Positions 55,026 to 63,873 of a stretch of 64,000 bases of DNA are shown in pieces. Within the stretch, counting starts at the first letter, position 1; each line of letters starts with the position of its first letter. A model generated the notes under the pieces. It saw only the letters and a list, made by a program, of their open reading frames with translations, was not told the DNA's origin and ran no database searches. This DNA is from Chryseobacterium defluvii (GTDB lineage: Bacteria; Bacteroidota; Bacteroidia; Flavobacteriales; Weeksellaceae): assembly GCF_014204415.1 (NCBI RefSeq), contig NZ_JACHLE010000006.1, forward strand, positions 62,001 through 126,000. The letters run 5' to 3'. The translations under genes and the position numbers were made by a program.

Positions 55026-57041
55026 ATGAAAAGAAAATTATCTTTTATTCTGATATTCTCCAGTATAGCATGGGGATCTGCCCAGCAGACGTGTAGTACT
55101 GCTCTTACGGTCGCAGCGGGTACCCATACGGTAACAGGATTTACCGGAGGGACCGCACCTACCAATCTGTGTGGATTGACTGTTGGAGGGGTGGCAACAT
55201 CAGGAGCCTGGTATAAATATACCCCTACTCAGACTAGAACAGTCACCGTTTCTTCAGTGGCTACAGGGCAGACTGTGGATACCCGATTGATAGTATATGG
55301 AGGAACCTGCGGCTCATTGGCTTGTATTGATGCCAGTGATGACTATGCCGGAAATAATGGTTCTCAGGTTACCTTTACGGCAATTGCGGGAACTACCTAT
55401 TATATAGCATTCGACAACAGATGGGATAGTACCGGATTCAATTTCAAAATCACAGAAACGGCAGCGCCCGACAGGCTTTCCTTTACCTCTGTGCCTGTGA
55501 GTGCGGCAGGATCTTATAATAATTGTGTCGTGGATATGAACGGAGATTATCTGGATGATATTGTCTCTGTAGTGAGTACAACACAAATTGTTATTTCTTA
55601 TCAGCAAGCGGCAGGCGGGTTTACCAATACTACCCATACAGTACCGACTACCACAGTGCTGCCTAACTGGAGTATTGCAGCGGGAGATTATGATAATAAT
55701 GGCTTTAATGATCTGCTCTATGGGGCCAGTAGCGGAATATGTTTTGTAAAAGCAGATGCTTCAGGAACCAGCTATACTTCCGACAGAAAGCCTCAATCTT
55801 ATTTAGTACAGCGTACGAATTTCGTTGACCTTAATAGTGATGGTAAACTGGATGCTTTTGTATGTGATGATAATGCCCCGAACAGGTACTATATGAATGA
55901 CGGGACGAATATGAACCATAACCAGGGAGGAATAGGCGATTATCCTTCAGGAGGAAATTATGCTTCCGTTTGGACAGACTATGACAACGATGGTGATGTA
56001 GACATGTTTATGGCTAAGTGTGGAGGAAGTGCTGCCAGAAGTACTGATGAACTTCATAGAAATAATGGGAATGGAACCTTTACCAATGTAGCAGCTACAG
56101 CGAATGTTGCTGACCCATCCCAGATATGGTCTGCTGCATGCGGAGATTTTAATAATGACGGATGGGTAGATCTGTTGATGGGTTCAAATTCAGGTTCTGA
56201 GTATAGCAAAGTAATGAAAAATAACGGCAATGGAACTTTCTCAGATGTTACTGTAGGTTCCGGATATGCAAATCTTGCAGGTGCCAATAGGGAATATATC
56301 ACCTATGATTTCGATAATGACGGATATCTTGATATTTTAGGAGCCGGGCGTAATATTATGTTTGGGAACGGAAATTTCCAGTTTACTCCTAACCCTAACA
56401 GCTACAATACGATAGACGACATCGACAGGCCTATTGGAGATCTGAATAATGACGGGTTCCTGGATATTCAGAACAGAAATAATATCTTGATCAATAACGG
56501 AAATACCAATAAATGGCTGAAAGTTACCTTAAGAGGAGTTCAAAGTAACAGAAACGGTATCGGAGCAAGAGTAGAGATTTACGGTTCCTGGGGAAAACAG
56601 ATCAGAGAAGTGCAGAGCGGTACAGGATTTGGGAATATGAATACGCTGAACGTTCATTTCGGAATAGGGCAGGCTACAGCGATTACGAAAGTTGTAGTAA
56701 GATGGCCTTCAGGCATTGTTGATACGATTAATAACGTAACACCTAAGACAACATTGCATGTAATAGAAGGAGCTTCAGCTTTGGATGTGAACGAAATTCA
56801 GAATACGAAAGAACTGTTCACGGTATATCCTAACCCGAGTGATAATATGATCTATTTTAATACCAAAGGTAATTTTGTTCCTGTAGAAGCTAAAGTATAT
56901 GATGCGAGCGGAAAAATGGTTCTGCAGACCAAAGTGGAAAAGAATTCAATCTCCATAAGAGAATTCAATCCGGGTATTTATATGTTACATTTAACAGATA
57001 AATCAGGAGTTTCATACACTCAGAAGGTTATTAAGAAATAA
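55026..57041 (+). CDS. FG-GAP/ASPIC-UnbV repeat protein with T9SS sorting domain
   Basis: A 671-residue secreted protein of the CRTAC1-like group. Signal peptide to about residue 20; an N-terminal beta domain (about 20-145, CSTALTVAAG ... YYIAFDNRWDSTGFNFKI); FG-GAP calcium-binding repeats (about 155-480, such as DYDNDGDVDMF, DFNNDGWVDLL, DFDNDGYLDIL); an ASPIC/UnbV module (about 490-590); and a C-terminal type A sorting signal (FTVYPNPSDN ... YTQKVIKK). Likely surface-exposed or released. Co-transcribed with the dihaem lipoprotein; role unknown. Confidence 0.87.
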   Translation: MKRKLSFILIFSSIAWGSAQQTCSTALTVAAGTHTVTGFTGGTAPTNLCGLTVGGVATSGAWYKYTPTQTRTVTVSSVATGQTVDTRLIVYGGTCGSLACIDASDDYAGNNGSQVTFTAIAGTTYYIAFDNRWDSTGFNFKITETAAPDRLSFTSVPVSAAGSYNNCVVDMNGDYLDDIVSVVSTTQIVISYQQAAGGFTNTTHTVPTTTVLPNWSIAAGDYDNNGFNDLLYGASSGICFVKADASGTSYTSDRKPQSYLVQRTNFVDLNSDGKLDAFVCDDNAPNRYYMNDGTNMNHNQGGIGDYPSGGNYASVWTDYDNDGDVDMFMAKCGGSAARSTDELHRNNGNGTFTNVAATANVADPSQIWSAACGDFNNDGWVDLLMGSNSGSEYSKVMKNNGNGTFSDVTVGSGYANLAGANREYITYDFDNDGYLDILGAGRNIMFGNGNFQFTPNPNSYNTIDDIDRPIGDLNNDGFLDIQNRNNILINNGNTNKWLKVTLRGVQSNRNGIGARVEIYGSWGKQIREVQSGTGFGNMNTLNVHFGIGQATAITKVVVRWPSGIVDTINNVTPKTTLHVIEGASALDVNEIQNTKELFTVYPNPSDNMIYFNTKGNFVPVEAKVYDASGKMVLQTKVEKNSISIREFNPGIYMLHLTDKSGVSYTQKVIKK

Positions 57042-57070
57042 ATTAGAACCGGATATAACAATTCATATCA

Positions 57071-57099
57071 TGCAAAGCCGAAAGGCTTTGCATTTTTTT
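57071..57099 (+). terminator. Terminator of the dihaem/FG-GAP pair
   Basis: Perfect 9-bp stem TGCAAAGCC / GGCTTTGCA with a GAAA loop and seven T. Confidence 0.88.
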
Positions 57100-57114
57100 A
57101 TGGATGTTTTAAGA

Positions 57115-58287
57115 TTAATTATTTTCGGGATTAAGCTTATGCAGGAAGAAATAAACAGTTATTCCCGAAAGTGCAGACACGGTACATGCCAGGATCGCAC
57201 TTCCGATCACATATTGCAGGAGATTATTTTTTACCAGTTCAAAATTCAGGTCATGGCTTAAAATATTACTGTTGCCCTGTACAAAAGGCGCCCCTAAAAA
57301 CAATGAAGCAGCAATAATAAAAGGAATAAACGGTGGTAAGCTGATATTGGATGAAACAAATGCCAATACCTTATTCAGCTTAAAAAGAACAGCTAAAGAG
57401 ATCACCAGCAGGGTATGAAATCCCCAAAAAGGAGACAGGCCGATGAAGATCCCTAAAGCAATAGAAAATGCTTTCGTACGATTGCTTCCGTCACTTTCCA
57501 GGACATCCTCCTTTATGAACTTTTTAAGGCTTTTTTTTTTGAAATTATTCACAAAATTTCTCGGAATAATGTACAATAAAGTAATGATAACAAGTATGGT
57601 ATTTAAGATACTGATCCTCGTGAAATCCTTAAACGGCCTGAAATGGGAAACCCTTTCCGCCGGGTCGTATAAAACCTTGATCGGGACATTTTTCACGGGA
57701 ACATGTTTCCACGCAGTTCTTACAATGATCTCGATCTCAAATTCAAACTTCGGGGTAAAGTATTTCTCCGGAATCTTATGTAAAGGATATAAGCGGTACC
57801 CGGATTGGGTGTCTTCCAGCTTAATTCCCGTTTCAAACCAGAACCAGAAATTGGAAAAACGATTCCCGAAGCTACTTTTCTTAGGAATCCCGTTCTGGGA
57901 CATATTCCGGTTTCCGATCAGTAACACATCTTCCGGTTCCTGAAGAAGGGCATCCACAAAAACAGGGATATCGTCAGGATAATGCTGCCCGTCCGAATCA
58001 ATAGTTATGGCATAATTGTATCCTGATTTCTTAGCATGCCTGAAACCTGTTTTAAGGCCATTTCCTTTCCCTTTGTTCTCAGATAATGTAATAGCCTCAA
58101 TCTTCGGATACTGACTCAGGATCTGAGCCGTGGAATCTGTAGAGCCATCATTGACCACAATAATGCTTTCAGTGTATTCCAGAACACCGTCTATCACTCT
58201 TTTCAGAGTTTTCTCATTATTGTAGGTAGGTATTAAAACGCATATCTTCTTTTCGGAAATGGCGTTTCGTACTTCAGGGATGGTCAT
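57115..58287 (-). CDS. GT2 glycosyltransferase fused to DUF2062
   Basis: A 390-residue inner-membrane protein. GT2 domain (about residues 14-245) with VVNDGSTDST and the DxD-type ITIDSDGQHYPDD, then membrane helices and a DUF2062 domain (about 275-385, with LGIFIGLSPFWGFHTLL). Dolichol-phosphate-mannose-synthase-like GT2-DUF2062 fusions occur in aryl-polyene and flexirubin clusters, where they may modify the lipid or sugar anchor of the pigment. It starts 4 nt after the upstream gene. Confidence 0.88.
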   Translation of the reverse strand: MTIPEVRNAISEKKICVLIPTYNNEKTLKRVIDGVLEYTESIIVVNDGSTDSTAQILSQYPKIEAITLSENKGKGNGLKTGFRHAKKSGYNYAITIDSDGQHYPDDIPVFVDALLQEPEDVLLIGNRNMSQNGIPKKSSFGNRFSNFWFWFETGIKLEDTQSGYRLYPLHKIPEKYFTPKFEFEIEIIVRTAWKHVPVKNVPIKVLYDPAERVSHFRPFKDFTRISILNTILVIITLLYIIPRNFVNNFKKKSLKKFIKEDVLESDGSNRTKAFSIALGIFIGLSPFWGFHTLLVISLAVLFKLNKVLAFVSSNISLPPFIPFIIAASLFLGAPFVQGNSNILSHDLNFELVKNNLLQYVIGSAILACTVSALSGITVYFFLHKLNPENN

Positions 58288-58291
58288 TGTT

Positions 58292-58777
58292 TTATTTTAA
58301 TAAAGCTCTGTCTGCGGCGGTAAACGTTTTGGATTGTGAAGCAAACTTCTTAATATAATTCTTCAGGCCGGTATTCTGCTTACTGTAGCTATTCAAAATA
58401 AAGGTTTTATCATCCTTCATGCTGGAATGGTACCCTACAATTTTCGGAAGATTTTCCTGAACGCTTAATCGGATAAGCCTTAATTCGGCATTATTTGGAT
58501 TACTTTTAATAATATTCTCAAGGCTTGTTGCTCCCGATTTTACAAATGATTTTCTTTTGCCTTTTTCCTTTGTGATCCTGGCTTCCATGATTTTGGCTGC
58601 TGCCTTATATGCTGAAGTTACGGCATCAGAAGAAGACTGTTTTTCTGTAAGATCAATAAAGCTCTGTGTGTTGGTTACAGACTGATTGGCTTTTGCATAG
58701 CTGTTCCTCAATGCTTCAATATCCGCAGATTGAAAGAACAGGCACAATCCGGTTAATAAAGATAAGAGAAGTTTCAT
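58292..58777 (-). CDS. Small exported protein of unknown function, pigment cluster
   Basis: A 161-residue protein with a signal peptide (MKLLLSLLTGLCLFFQS) and a mostly helical mature part; ends FTAADRALLK. No recognised family. It is packed between the dehydratase and the glycosyltransferase with 4-nt gaps, so it is part of the same operon. Confidence 0.7.
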   Translation of the reverse strand: MKLLLSLLTGLCLFFQSADIEALRNSYAKANQSVTNTQSFIDLTEKQSSSDAVTSAYKAAAKIMEARITKEKGKRKSFVKSGATSLENIIKSNPNNAELRLIRLSVQENLPKIVGYHSSMKDDKTFILNSYSKQNTGLKNYIKKFASQSKTFTAADRALLK

Positions 58778-58781
58778 AATG

Positions 58782-59156
58782 TCAGATCTTATTATAGTTT
58801 ACAGACATTTTTAATGCAATAGTCTCGCCAAAAGAAGTAGTGTTTTTCACTTTTACTTCATTTTCACTTTCGATGATATCCAGATGTAGTTTTAATTCAG
58901 GAGTTTCAAAAGGATTGATGATCGCCATGAATTTCACATTGGAAGCCGATTTTAAGAATAATTTTGATCCGGTAAACTCTTCCGTAAGCTCCTTTACGAT
59001 CTGTATCATACAGACTCCAGGCGTAACAGGGTTTCCCGGAAAATGTCCTTTGAAAATATCATGGTCCTTATTCAGGCTGATAATTGCCATAAAGCCTCCG
59101 TTCTCTGTTTTTTCGTAGGATTGTAAAGTATAAAAATCGGTAAGAATACTTTCCAT
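58782..59156 (-). CDS. Hotdog 3-hydroxyacyl-ACP dehydratase-like protein
   Basis: A 124-residue FabA/FabZ-like protein. The active-site signature GHFPGNPVTPGVCMIQIV is intact, including the catalytic His. It probably makes the double bond at each cycle of polyene extension. Close in size to the short DH proteins of aryl-polyene clusters. 3 nt downstream of the next gene's stop. Confidence 0.85.
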   Translation of the reverse strand: MESILTDFYTLQSYEKTENGGFMAIISLNKDHDIFKGHFPGNPVTPGVCMIQIVKELTEEFTGSKLFLKSASNVKFMAIINPFETPELKLHLDIIESENEVKVKNTTSFGETIALKMSVNYNKI

Positions 59157-59159
59157 AAG

Positions 59160-59798
59160 TTACTCGGTTTCTGTTATTTGAAATAGTTTGATATTGATCT
59201 TAAAATCTTTGTGCTGAAGATCGATACCATCCGCGAAGATATGTTTTTTTGCCTCAAAAGTAAAATCGATTTTCTCCTTATTATTTTTTGTATAAATGAT
59301 CTTATGTAACAGACCGTTTTCTTTGTTGAAGAACAGGTAGTAGTTGTTTTTTTCCGTTTTTGAAAGATATATTTTTGACTGTGCGTTTTCAAAACTTTCA
59401 CTTACCGGATACTGCTTTTTTAATAGCTGCTGAAAATCATTCTTCAGAAAATTGATGACGATCTTTTTATCCAGGTCAGGGATCACATAATTCACCTTAA
59501 AATCATTGTCAGAGATCTCAAAATCGATCAGTTTATTTCCGAAATCAGAAGTTAATGCCACACGGTGTGTCGTTTCATTCAGTTTTTTGATGATCAGGAT
59601 TCCGCTTACAGGGTTTTTATAAATATCCATCTGGCATTTATATACATAATCCTCACCGGAAGAAAAATACAGATTTTCAACTGTTTTCTCAGAAGCTGAA
59701 ACCGGCGTTGCATCCATAAGCTGGTAGGTTTTGCACGAAATCAGGAGCAAAAGTAAGCCACAATTATAAAGTAAATTCTGAAGCAGCGATCGGCGCAT
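59160..59798 (-). CDS. Lipoprotein of unknown function, possible LolB-like partner
   Basis: A 212-residue lipoprotein (MRRSLLQN start, lipobox LLLISC) with beta-rich sequence (GEDYVYKCQMDIYKNPVSGI). The start is set at ATG 59798; an ATG at 59822 is also in frame. It overlaps the LolA-like gene by about 35 nt. Its fold resembles LolA/LolB-type lipid-binding beta-barrels only by context, so a pigment- or lipoprotein-carrier role is a guess. Confidence 0.68.
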   Translation of the reverse strand: MRRSLLQNLLYNCGLLLLLISCKTYQLMDATPVSASEKTVENLYFSSGEDYVYKCQMDIYKNPVSGILIIKKLNETTHRVALTSDFGNKLIDFEISDNDFKVNYVIPDLDKKIVINFLKNDFQQLLKKQYPVSESFENAQSKIYLSKTEKNNYYLFFNKENGLLHKIIYTKNNKEKIDFTFEAKKHIFADGIDLQHKDFKINIKLFQITETE

Positions 59799-60390
59799 TG
59801 ATCTTAGTGTTTTTGAAAACAATATTTGTAGTGTCTCCCGAAGCTTCCAGCATATTTACCTGTGAAACCGTAGATTGGTTTTTAGGGAAATACAGCTCGA
59901 TCTGTTTGATATATTTTAAAAGCTGGGAAGATTTTGGAGTAAATCTGGCGACATCAAAACTCGCATTTTTGAAATAGGTTACCGTAAATTCCGGATCGTT
60001 GAACATTTTTCCGTTTGAACTTCCTACAATTAACTTATTGATCTTCTCAAAAGTTTTACTTTTGGCATCTACGGAAGACTTTTTTCCCTGGTCATTGATG
60101 AAGATCTTATTGTCTTTAAAAACGATACTGTATTGATAAGGTTTTGTGTATCTCCAACTTAACATATTCGGAGATCTTAAAGACATTTTGCCGTGCGTCA
60201 CAATATTTTTATCCAAAAAATCCATCTTTTTGGTTTGTGTAAAGTCACTCTGCAATGTTTTGATCTGTTGGGTTCCTGAAGAAACCCGGGTAACAAAAGC
60301 TTTGGCTTCTGTTCCGGACATAGCCGTATTTTGGGCAAAAAACAAGCCTGAAATTAATAAAAATGCTCCGAAAGCAATGTTTTTAATCAT
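59764..60390 (-). CDS. LolA-like outer-membrane lipoprotein carrier
   Basis: A 208-residue periplasmic protein: signal peptide (MIKNIAFGAFLLISGLFFAQ) and a LolA domain (TLQSDFTQTKKMDFLDKNIV, GKMSLRSPNMLSWRYTKPYQ). LolA shuttles hydrophobic cargo across the periplasm; aryl-polyene clusters encode a dedicated copy presumed to carry the pigment lipid. Its 3' end overlaps the lipoprotein gene downstream. Confidence 0.87.
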   Translation of the reverse strand: MIKNIAFGAFLLISGLFFAQNTAMSGTEAKAFVTRVSSGTQQIKTLQSDFTQTKKMDFLDKNIVTHGKMSLRSPNMLSWRYTKPYQYSIVFKDNKIFINDQGKKSSVDAKSKTFEKINKLIVGSSNGKMFNDPEFTVTYFKNASFDVARFTPKSSQLLKYIKQIELYFPKNQSTVSQVNMLEASGDTTNIVFKNTKINAPIAASEFTL

Positions 60391-60408
60391 TTTTTGATGT
60401 ATTAATTA

Positions 60409-60602
60409 ACCACAAAACTCACAAAAGAATCATGAAATTTTAAACACTTTAGTATCTTTAAGCTAAATATTTTGAAAATAAAAGTCCGCATAAGTTAAAA
60501 AATCAAAGATTTACATAAGCTAATGCACTCTTTTCTACAGTCATTTCATTAAACTTAAATATCTTAACTGTTATAAAAAGTCTTTTGTGACTTTTATGGT
60601 TT
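60409..60602. repeat. 194-bp inverted-repeat element, family A
   Basis: Left arm ACCACAAAACTCACAAAAG (60409-60427); right arm CTTTTGTGACTTTTATGG (60583-60600), imperfect reverse complements. Same words as the element at 20638. Its right arm overlaps the last codons of the deacetylase gene. Confidence 0.75.
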
Positions 60603-61340
60603 AAATATAATTGAATCCACAGTAAAAGTGGAATACTTTTTCTTCTTCAAAAATAGCAATAAATCTACCAAAACGTTATAAGTCTTCTCCGAAGTGTCGT
60701 GAAGAAGGATAATACTTCCCTTTTTTACACCTTTGCTAACTCTTCTGTAAATTTTCTTTTCATCATCAATGATCGTATCCAGCGAACGTACATTCCAGCC
60801 GATACTTTTCTTATGCGTTCTTTTAATGGCCTTGGCAATATTCGGATTGGTAACACCGAAAGGAGGGCGATAGATACTGGTTTTGATATGTCCAATATTG
60901 AAAATGATTGCGTCACATTTTTCGATCTCCTCAACCATTTTTGAAGTGGATAAAAATCCTGTGTTGTTAGAATGAGATAGAGTATGATTACCGATCGTAT
61001 GGCCTTCTGCAATGATTCTTCTAAAAGTTTCGGGATATTTTTCGATCTGTTTGCCGATACAGAAAAAAGTAGCTTTTACCTGATTTTCCTTCAGTATATC
61101 CAAAAACTTCGGGGTGAATTCTGTAGGACCGTCATCAAAAGTAAGAGCAATTTCTTTAATTCTTGTTCTTTTATGAGTAATGCTGTTGACAAAGTACCCC
61201 AGCTGAATGTCAAAAGAACCCCAAACCACAACCGCAGAAAATGCAAGAAAACCAGCCAGATATACCCAAAAGCTCCCATGAAACGCATAAATAAATACGT
61301 TACAGAAAAGATAAAACAGTATGAATGGGTAATGTTTCAC
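60594..61340 (-). CDS. Polysaccharide deacetylase (NodB domain) membrane protein
   Basis: A 248-residue protein with two N-terminal hydrophobic segments (residues 5-45) and a NodB domain: TFDDGPTEFTP (catalytic Asp and metal Asp), HTLSHSNNTG (metal His), YRPPFGVTN and LLHDTSEKT. Likely deacetylates a cell-envelope glycan. It is separated from the genes on both sides by non-coding DNA, with its own possible promoter at 61503, and may be a guest in the cluster, though similar genes occur beside other aryl-polyene clusters. Confidence 0.87.
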   Translation of the reverse strand: MKHYPFILFYLFCNVFIYAFHGSFWVYLAGFLAFSAVVVWGSFDIQLGYFVNSITHKRTRIKEIALTFDDGPTEFTPKFLDILKENQVKATFFCIGKQIEKYPETFRRIIAEGHTIGNHTLSHSNNTGFLSTSKMVEEIEKCDAIIFNIGHIKTSIYRPPFGVTNPNIAKAIKRTHKKSIGWNVRSLDTIIDDEKKIYRRVSKGVKKGSIILLHDTSEKTYNVLVDLLLFLKKKKYSTFTVDSIIFKP

Positions 61341-61502
61341 TTTTTTCTATTTTGATATTTAAGGTTTCTATTTTTCATCATTTATAAACGTAATCTTTGT
61401 CGTTCCATAGAAATCTCAACTGTTGAAGATAATGAATATTTAGATTCCACGCTCCATTTCATTCTGTTCTGAATGACGAACATGCTGTTGATTTTTATTC
61501 AG

Positions 61503-61510
61503 CAAATTTA
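61503..61510 (-). promoter_or_regulatory. -7 element for the deacetylase gene
   Basis: TAAATTTG on the minus strand, leaving a leader of about 160 nt before ATG 61340. The leader includes a short hairpin (TCATTC / GAATGA). Confidence 0.4.
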
Positions 61511-61530
61511 CGATTTCGCCTTTTTGCCAA

Positions 61531-62592
61531 TTATACTTTTTCCAATAAAACCAAGCTATGATCGTTTCCCAACAGGTGATTATAAAGAAGAACATTTTTA
61601 ATACCATCTTTTTTCACGGAATTAATCATCATCACTTCAGGAATTTTCTGATTTCTCAGAATATGACAGGCTGCAAACGTTGAAAAACTGCTTGCTGTAT
61701 TGAATTCCCCGCTTAGATGTTTATAATATAATAATGCAGAGCTGGTAAACAGGCCCATTGCTTTTGTATAATAAATGTCAGACCTGGCATCTCCGCTAAC
61801 ACCTAAGATGACAGCATCAATATCATTATAAGTAAGGCTGTTTTTAGCTAAAAAATCTCCTATGAAATTTTGAACCTCATCCAAATCTAACCGGTTACTG
61901 ATCTGAATGTCTTTGAGCTGTGCGTAAGAACTCTCTGTTTTCTCCTTGCCTAAAACAAAAAATCCTGAGCCTTCTCCCCAAATAACCCCATCCGTTTTTG
62001 AATTCAAAAAATCAAAAGGCAAATCTTCTGATTTTTTAATCGTATTGTTCAGACAATACAATTCCATTGTTCTTTCAGTCTGTTCATCCGTAGAACCCAC
62101 CAGGACATTTTCAGCTTCTCCGTCATTGATCTGAAGCATTGCATCTAAAAATGAAAACTCCAGGGATGAAGAGGTATTCACATACGTGAAATTATAAGCG
62201 TGGCACTGAAGGCCTAATGCAATCTGGCCTGCTACGGTATTGTGTGTGGATTGAATAAAATAAGTAGGTGTTAAAAACTCCTCCTGATTATCGATCACAT
62301 TTTTAAGAAACTTTTCAGAATCCTGTGAACATCCCATTCCTGTTCCTGCGATAATGGCATCGGGTTGTTCAATTCCTGCTTCTTTCAAAGCATAATGAGA
62401 GGCAACGGAACTCATTTTTACGGTTTTGGACATCCTTCTGATCATGGCGGCAGGAATGAATTCCTTGTAATTAGGTTCAATGGCTTTTACCACCTGAACA
62501 GAATTTTCAGGAGTAAGATGGTCAAAGAAATTTTCATTTAAAGTGTCCTGAACCGAGATGCAGGAGGCATTGTTAATGTACACGGCATTCAT
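61531..62592 (-). CDS. Ketosynthase-like chain-length factor (CLF)
   Basis: A 353-residue KS homologue that lost its catalytic residues. The Cys position reads NTSSS (residues 139-143), where the partner has TACSS; the region of the second His reads SGEFNTA in place of TGHTLAA; the HGTAT motif is absent. The pattern matches CLF partners of aryl-polyene ketosynthases. ATG 62592 overlaps the partner's TGA by 4 nt (ATGA), so the two are translationally coupled as expected for a KS-CLF heterodimer. Confidence 0.85.
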   Translation of the reverse strand: MNAVYINNASCISVQDTLNENFFDHLTPENSVQVVKAIEPNYKEFIPAAMIRRMSKTVKMSSVASHYALKEAGIEQPDAIIAGTGMGCSQDSEKFLKNVIDNQEEFLTPTYFIQSTHNTVAGQIALGLQCHAYNFTYVNTSSSLEFSFLDAMLQINDGEAENVLVGSTDEQTERTMELYCLNNTIKKSEDLPFDFLNSKTDGVIWGEGSGFFVLGKEKTESSYAQLKDIQISNRLDLDEVQNFIGDFLAKNSLTYNDIDAVILGVSGDARSDIYYTKAMGLFTSSALLYYKHLSGEFNTASSFSTFAACHILRNQKIPEVMMINSVKKDGIKNVLLYNHLLGNDHSLVLLEKV

Positions 62593-63788
62593 GATTTTGA
62601 GAAAATTAGTGTTGAACAATTCCCTCCAAATCCGAATGAATTGGAAAGCACATGGTTGATATTTTTCTTTTTCAGTTCTGTAACAGGAACCAGATCGAAT
62701 TCTTCCATTTTCGTTTTGAAATTCAGATTCGGGAAAATGATATTGTTTTGTATGGCTAAAATAGAAAAAACAGCTTCAATTCCGGCGGCGGCGGCTAGTG
62801 TATGTCCAGTAAATGCCTTGGTAGAGCTGAATTCCGGAACATTATTTTCTCCAAAAATCCTGATCATGGCAATTCCTTCCGACAGGTCATTGTTGGGAGT
62901 TGCCGTCCCATGAACATTGATGTAATCTATATTCTCTTTTTGAAGCCCGGAAATTTTCAATGCCTGCTGCATGGCTAAATAAGCTCCTTGTCCGTTTTCT
63001 GAAGAAGCCGTTTGGTGATGGGCATCATTGGCATTTCCATAACCGGAAAGGTAACCCAGAATTTTTTTGTTTTCCTTTTTTACCACTTTATCAGACACAA
63101 GGACTATAAATGCGGCAGCCTCACCCAAATTCAGTCCTTTTCTGTTATTATCGAAAGGAGTATTATAGGAATCGGTGAGGATCATCAACGTATTGAATCC
63201 GTTCAGGGTAAATTTTGAAAGAGAATCTGTTCCGCCTACGATCACCCGGTCCAAAACTCCGCTTTTGATCAGTTTTGCCCCCATCATAATGGCATTGGCG
63301 GCAGATGAGCAGGCTGTACTGATGGTAGAAACCATGCCTTTCAGCCCTAAATAGTCTGCAATAGCCAGTGAGGAATTTCCTGCATCGTGAGCGTCAATAT
63401 ATTTTTGCTTTTCAGGAAAATCTTCATAAGAATAGAAATATTTTTCAGTGATATCCATCCCGCCTACACTGGTGGAGGAGATCAGTCCGGTTTTGTATTC
63501 GTTAATCTCTGAAATTCCGGCACTTTCTACAGCTTCTCTGGCGGCAACCATCCCCAATAAAGAGGTTCTTGTCACATTATTGTCTTCATGAAGCTGAAGT
63601 TTCTGCACAAGTTCTTCATTGGATAATTTTATCTCGCCGGTCTTTATAATTCCGGCATGTCGGGTTTCAAACAATTCAATATCTGAAATACCATGCCTGC
63701 CGGATTGAAGAGAGAGAAGGTTTTCCTCCACATTGTTTCCAATGGAAGAAATGATGCCCATTCCTGTTATGGCAATTTTTTGACCCAT
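62589..63788 (-). CDS. Beta-ketoacyl-ACP synthase, aryl-polyene KS partner
   Basis: A 399-residue active condensing enzyme: Cys160 (STACSSAANAI), His293 (NVHGTATPNND), His329 (KAFTGHTLAAAA). It is upstream of and overlaps the catalytically dead CLF gene, and downstream of an acyl carrier protein gene cut by the window end. The KS-CLF-ACP arrangement is the core of aryl-polyene/flexirubin synthesis and sets chain length. Confidence 0.93.
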   Translation of the reverse strand: MGQKIAITGMGIISSIGNNVEENLLSLQSGRHGISDIELFETRHAGIIKTGEIKLSNEELVQKLQLHEDNNVTRTSLLGMVAAREAVESAGISEINEYKTGLISSTSVGGMDITEKYFYSYEDFPEKQKYIDAHDAGNSSLAIADYLGLKGMVSTISTACSSAANAIMMGAKLIKSGVLDRVIVGGTDSLSKFTLNGFNTLMILTDSYNTPFDNNRKGLNLGEAAAFIVLVSDKVVKKENKKILGYLSGYGNANDAHHQTASSENGQGAYLAMQQALKISGLQKENIDYINVHGTATPNNDLSEGIAMIRIFGENNVPEFSSTKAFTGHTLAAAAGIEAVFSILAIQNNIIFPNLNFKTKMEEFDLVPVTELKKKNINHVLSNSFGFGGNCSTLIFSKS

Positions 63789-63789
63789 G

Positions 63790-63870
63790 TTTTATACAAT
63801 AATGTATCAATGTATCAATCTAGCAATGTAACAATATTGGTAAACTGGTACATTGATACATTGTTAAATT
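63790..63870. repeat. Inverted-repeat element, family C
   Basis: AATGTATCAATGTA on the left and TACATTGATACATT on the right, plus TTGGTAAACTGGTACATT words, like the copy at 47672. It lies between the ACP and KS genes. Confidence 0.7.
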
Positions 63871-63873
63871 GAA

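Noticed and set aside
60984..61355. 123-codon plus frame antisense to the polysaccharide deacetylase
   Set aside because: The deacetylase has intact NodB motifs; the antisense frame has none.
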